64,000 nucleotides of DNA from Gammaproteobacteria bacterium. Lineage in GTDB: Bacteria > Pseudomonadota > Gammaproteobacteria > Pseudomonadales > Azotimanducaceae. A program made the translations under genes and the position numbers. Numbering within the stretch: position 1 is the first letter of the stretch; each line of letters opens with the position of its first letter. The stretch is taken from assembly GCA_026706935.1 (NCBI GenBank), contig JAPOXV010000018.1, positions 744,001-808,000 of the forward strand, given 5' to 3'. Positions 62,732 through 64,000 of the stretch are shown here, one piece after another. Under the pieces are notes generated by a model. That model was not told the origin of the DNA. It was given only the letters and a program-made list of their open reading frames with translations, and searched no databases.

Positions 62732-64000
62732 GTGAAACCAAACCCACGACCTGAACTGGTCTTATCACAAGACCCTGTACGCCATTACAGTAAATCGACT
62801 AAGTTAGCTGACGTCTGTTACGACATTCGCGGTCCCGTTATGGATGAAGCGAAGCGTATCGAAGACGCTGGCACGACTATTCTCAAACTAAATATCGGTA
62901 ACCCGGCACCGTTTGGTTTCTTGACACCGGAAGGCGTTGCACGCGCAGTCGCGCAAAACCTCGGCGCGTCGCAAGGCTATGCGGATGCCAAGGGAATCAA
63001 TTCTGCGCGCGAAGCGATTGAGCGAGAAGCGGCACGGATTGGCATTCCAGATGTAGGAATTGAAGACATCTACCTAGGAAACGGTGTGAGTGAGCTCATC
63101 GTCATGTCTATGCAGGGCTTGCTCAATACTGGCGACGAAGTACTAATTCCGACACCGGACTATCCGCTTTGGTCCGCTGCAGTGAGGCTGGCCGGTGGCG
63201 TACCCGTCCATTACCGGTGCGACGAAGAAGCCGATTGGCAGCCAGATCTGGAGGACATTCACAACAAGACGAGCAATCGAACGGTCGCTATCGTGGTAAT
63301 CAATCCAAACAATCCCACCGGCGCGGTGTATACCCGTGCGGTTCTTGTGGACATGATGGATTGGGCACGTCAACACGGTCTGATCGTGCTGGCAGATGAA
63401 ATCTACTCAAAAATCACATACGATGACGCGGAATACATCCCGTGCGGCTCGATCGATGAAGATGTGCTTGTGCTTACCTTCGACGGACTCTCCAAGACGT
63501 ATCGCGCCGCCGGGTTCAGGTCCGGTTGGATGATCATATCAGGCCCTAAACACCTCGCCCGAGACTACATTGAGGGACTCAACGTTCTAGCCGCGATGCG
63601 ACTCTGCGCAAACGTGCCTTCCCAACACGGCGTTGAATCCGCATTGAGCGGTTACCAATCCATTCACGCCTTGACACAACCTGATGGTGATCTTTTCGAG
63701 CAACGTAATCGTGCATGGGAAGGTCTCACCGCCATAGAAGGTGTAAGTTGCGTGAAACCTAAAGGCGCACTCTATTTATTCCCCAAGATCGACGTTAAGA
63801 AATTCAACGTTTTCGACGATGAACAGTTTGTCTTCGACCTACTTCACGATCGTCACATTTTGATCGTTCAGGGAACCGCGTTTAACTACCCAGATCCTGA
63901 CCACTTTAGAGTCGTGTTTTTGCCACCGCGAGATGAACTTGAATATGCGATCTCAGAAATTGGTGAGTTTTTAACGACGTACAAGCAGCACCCCTCATGA
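62732..64000 (+). CDS. alaA: Alanine-synthesizing aminotransferase AlaA type
   Basis: 422 residues from GTG 62732 to the TGA at the window end. PLP fold-type I: VSELIVMSMQGLL, INPNNPTGAVY, LADEIYSKI and the lysine in TFDGLSKTYRAAGFRSGWM. The phrase YSKSTKLADVCYDIRGPVMDEAKRIE is characteristic of AlaA/YfbQ, which makes alanine from pyruvate and glutamate. About 18 residues precede that point, so a start nearer MDE is conceivable, but the Ser-Lys-Ser region is conserved and must be included. Divergent from msrB. Confidence 0.93.
   Translation: MKPNPRPELVLSQDPVRHYSKSTKLADVCYDIRGPVMDEAKRIEDAGTTILKLNIGNPAPFGFLTPEGVARAVAQNLGASQGYADAKGINSAREAIEREAARIGIPDVGIEDIYLGNGVSELIVMSMQGLLNTGDEVLIPTPDYPLWSAAVRLAGGVPVHYRCDEEADWQPDLEDIHNKTSNRTVAIVVINPNNPTGAVYTRAVLVDMMDWARQHGLIVLADEIYSKITYDDAEYIPCGSIDEDVLVLTFDGLSKTYRAAGFRSGWMIISGPKHLARDYIEGLNVLAAMRLCANVPSQHGVESALSGYQSIHALTQPDGDLFEQRNRAWEGLTAIEGVSCVKPKGALYLFPKIDVKKFNVFDDEQFVFDLLHDRHILIVQGTAFNYPDPDHFRVVFLPPRDELEYAISEIGEFLTTYKQHPS

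Noticed and set aside
1..64000. CRISPR arrays, IS elements, integrases or rRNA
   Set aside because: No regularly spaced direct repeats of CRISPR length, no transposase- or integrase-like frame and no rRNA-like sequence were seen.

Overview
The window looks like an ordinary chromosomal stretch of a free-living or host-associated aerobic gammaproteobacterium. The grounds are a GlnRS (glnS), Lon with E. coli-like catalytic residue numbers, a LolCDE lipoprotein exporter, an AlaA-type aminotransferase, MsrB and a cbb3 oxidase. Genes are on both strands in short operons. I see no rRNA, tRNA, transposase, integrase, phage gene or CRISPR array. Ankyrin proteins, phytanoyl-CoA dioxygenases, a VapBC module, two Fic proteins and methylated-amine catabolism recall marine or sponge-associated lineages, but that placement is inference.

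Layout. 1-7.6 kb: end of a PPOX-type flavoprotein, a class III aminotransferase, a Nudix hydrolase, a TauD-like dioxygenase, a Gfo/Idh/MocA oxidoreductase, an all-alpha dUTPase and a tightly paired set of two acyl-CoA dehydrogenases. 7.6-12.3 kb: lon, then a putative PD-(D/E)XK-like protein downstream of a Fic-fold protein that lacks the Fic histidine. 12.4-14.8 kb: a small beta-rich protein, a GST and a VOC protein.

14.8-24.8 kb is the most coherent metabolic unit. It is a leftward operon of a GcvT/DmdA-like methyltransferase, an MTHFR-like protein, a dimethylglycine/sarcosine dehydrogenase-like flavoprotein, then SoxB, SoxD and a SoxA-SoxG fusion. Together these could strip N-methyl groups stepwise onto tetrahydrofolate and oxidise them, ending in glycine. 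A candidate promoter and a short GC-rich leader precede it. It is followed by about 0.6 kb with no gene I can support, then vapBC with a palindromic operator candidate.

26.1-29.8 kb: a Yip1-like gene and ccoNOQP, including a 52-residue CcoQ. 30-39.6 kb: an enoyl-CoA hydratase, a pore-loop-like membrane protein, a DM13 protein, a POT transporter, a serine/threonine dehydratase-like enzyme with a probable CTG start, glnS, a transglutaminase-like protein and a medium-chain reductase. 39.8-43.5 kb: a heterodimeric ABC exporter with one degenerate ATP site.

43.6-50.3 kb is an accessory-looking block. It has two ankyrin-repeat proteins, two PhyH dioxygenases, an Asp-box propeller protein and an exported unknown. 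50.4-60.6 kb: an NhaC antiporter, apbE-lolCDE, a dicarboxylate symporter, an enoyl-CoA hydratase and a cytosolic gamma-glutamyltransferase-like protein. 60.7-64 kb: a canonical Fic protein with an unusual array of about 40-bp-spaced repeats upstream, msrB and alaA.

The best candidates for something new are the demethylation operon with its fused subunit, the degenerate Fic/nuclease-like pair with its own operator-like repeats, and the ankyrin-dioxygenase block.
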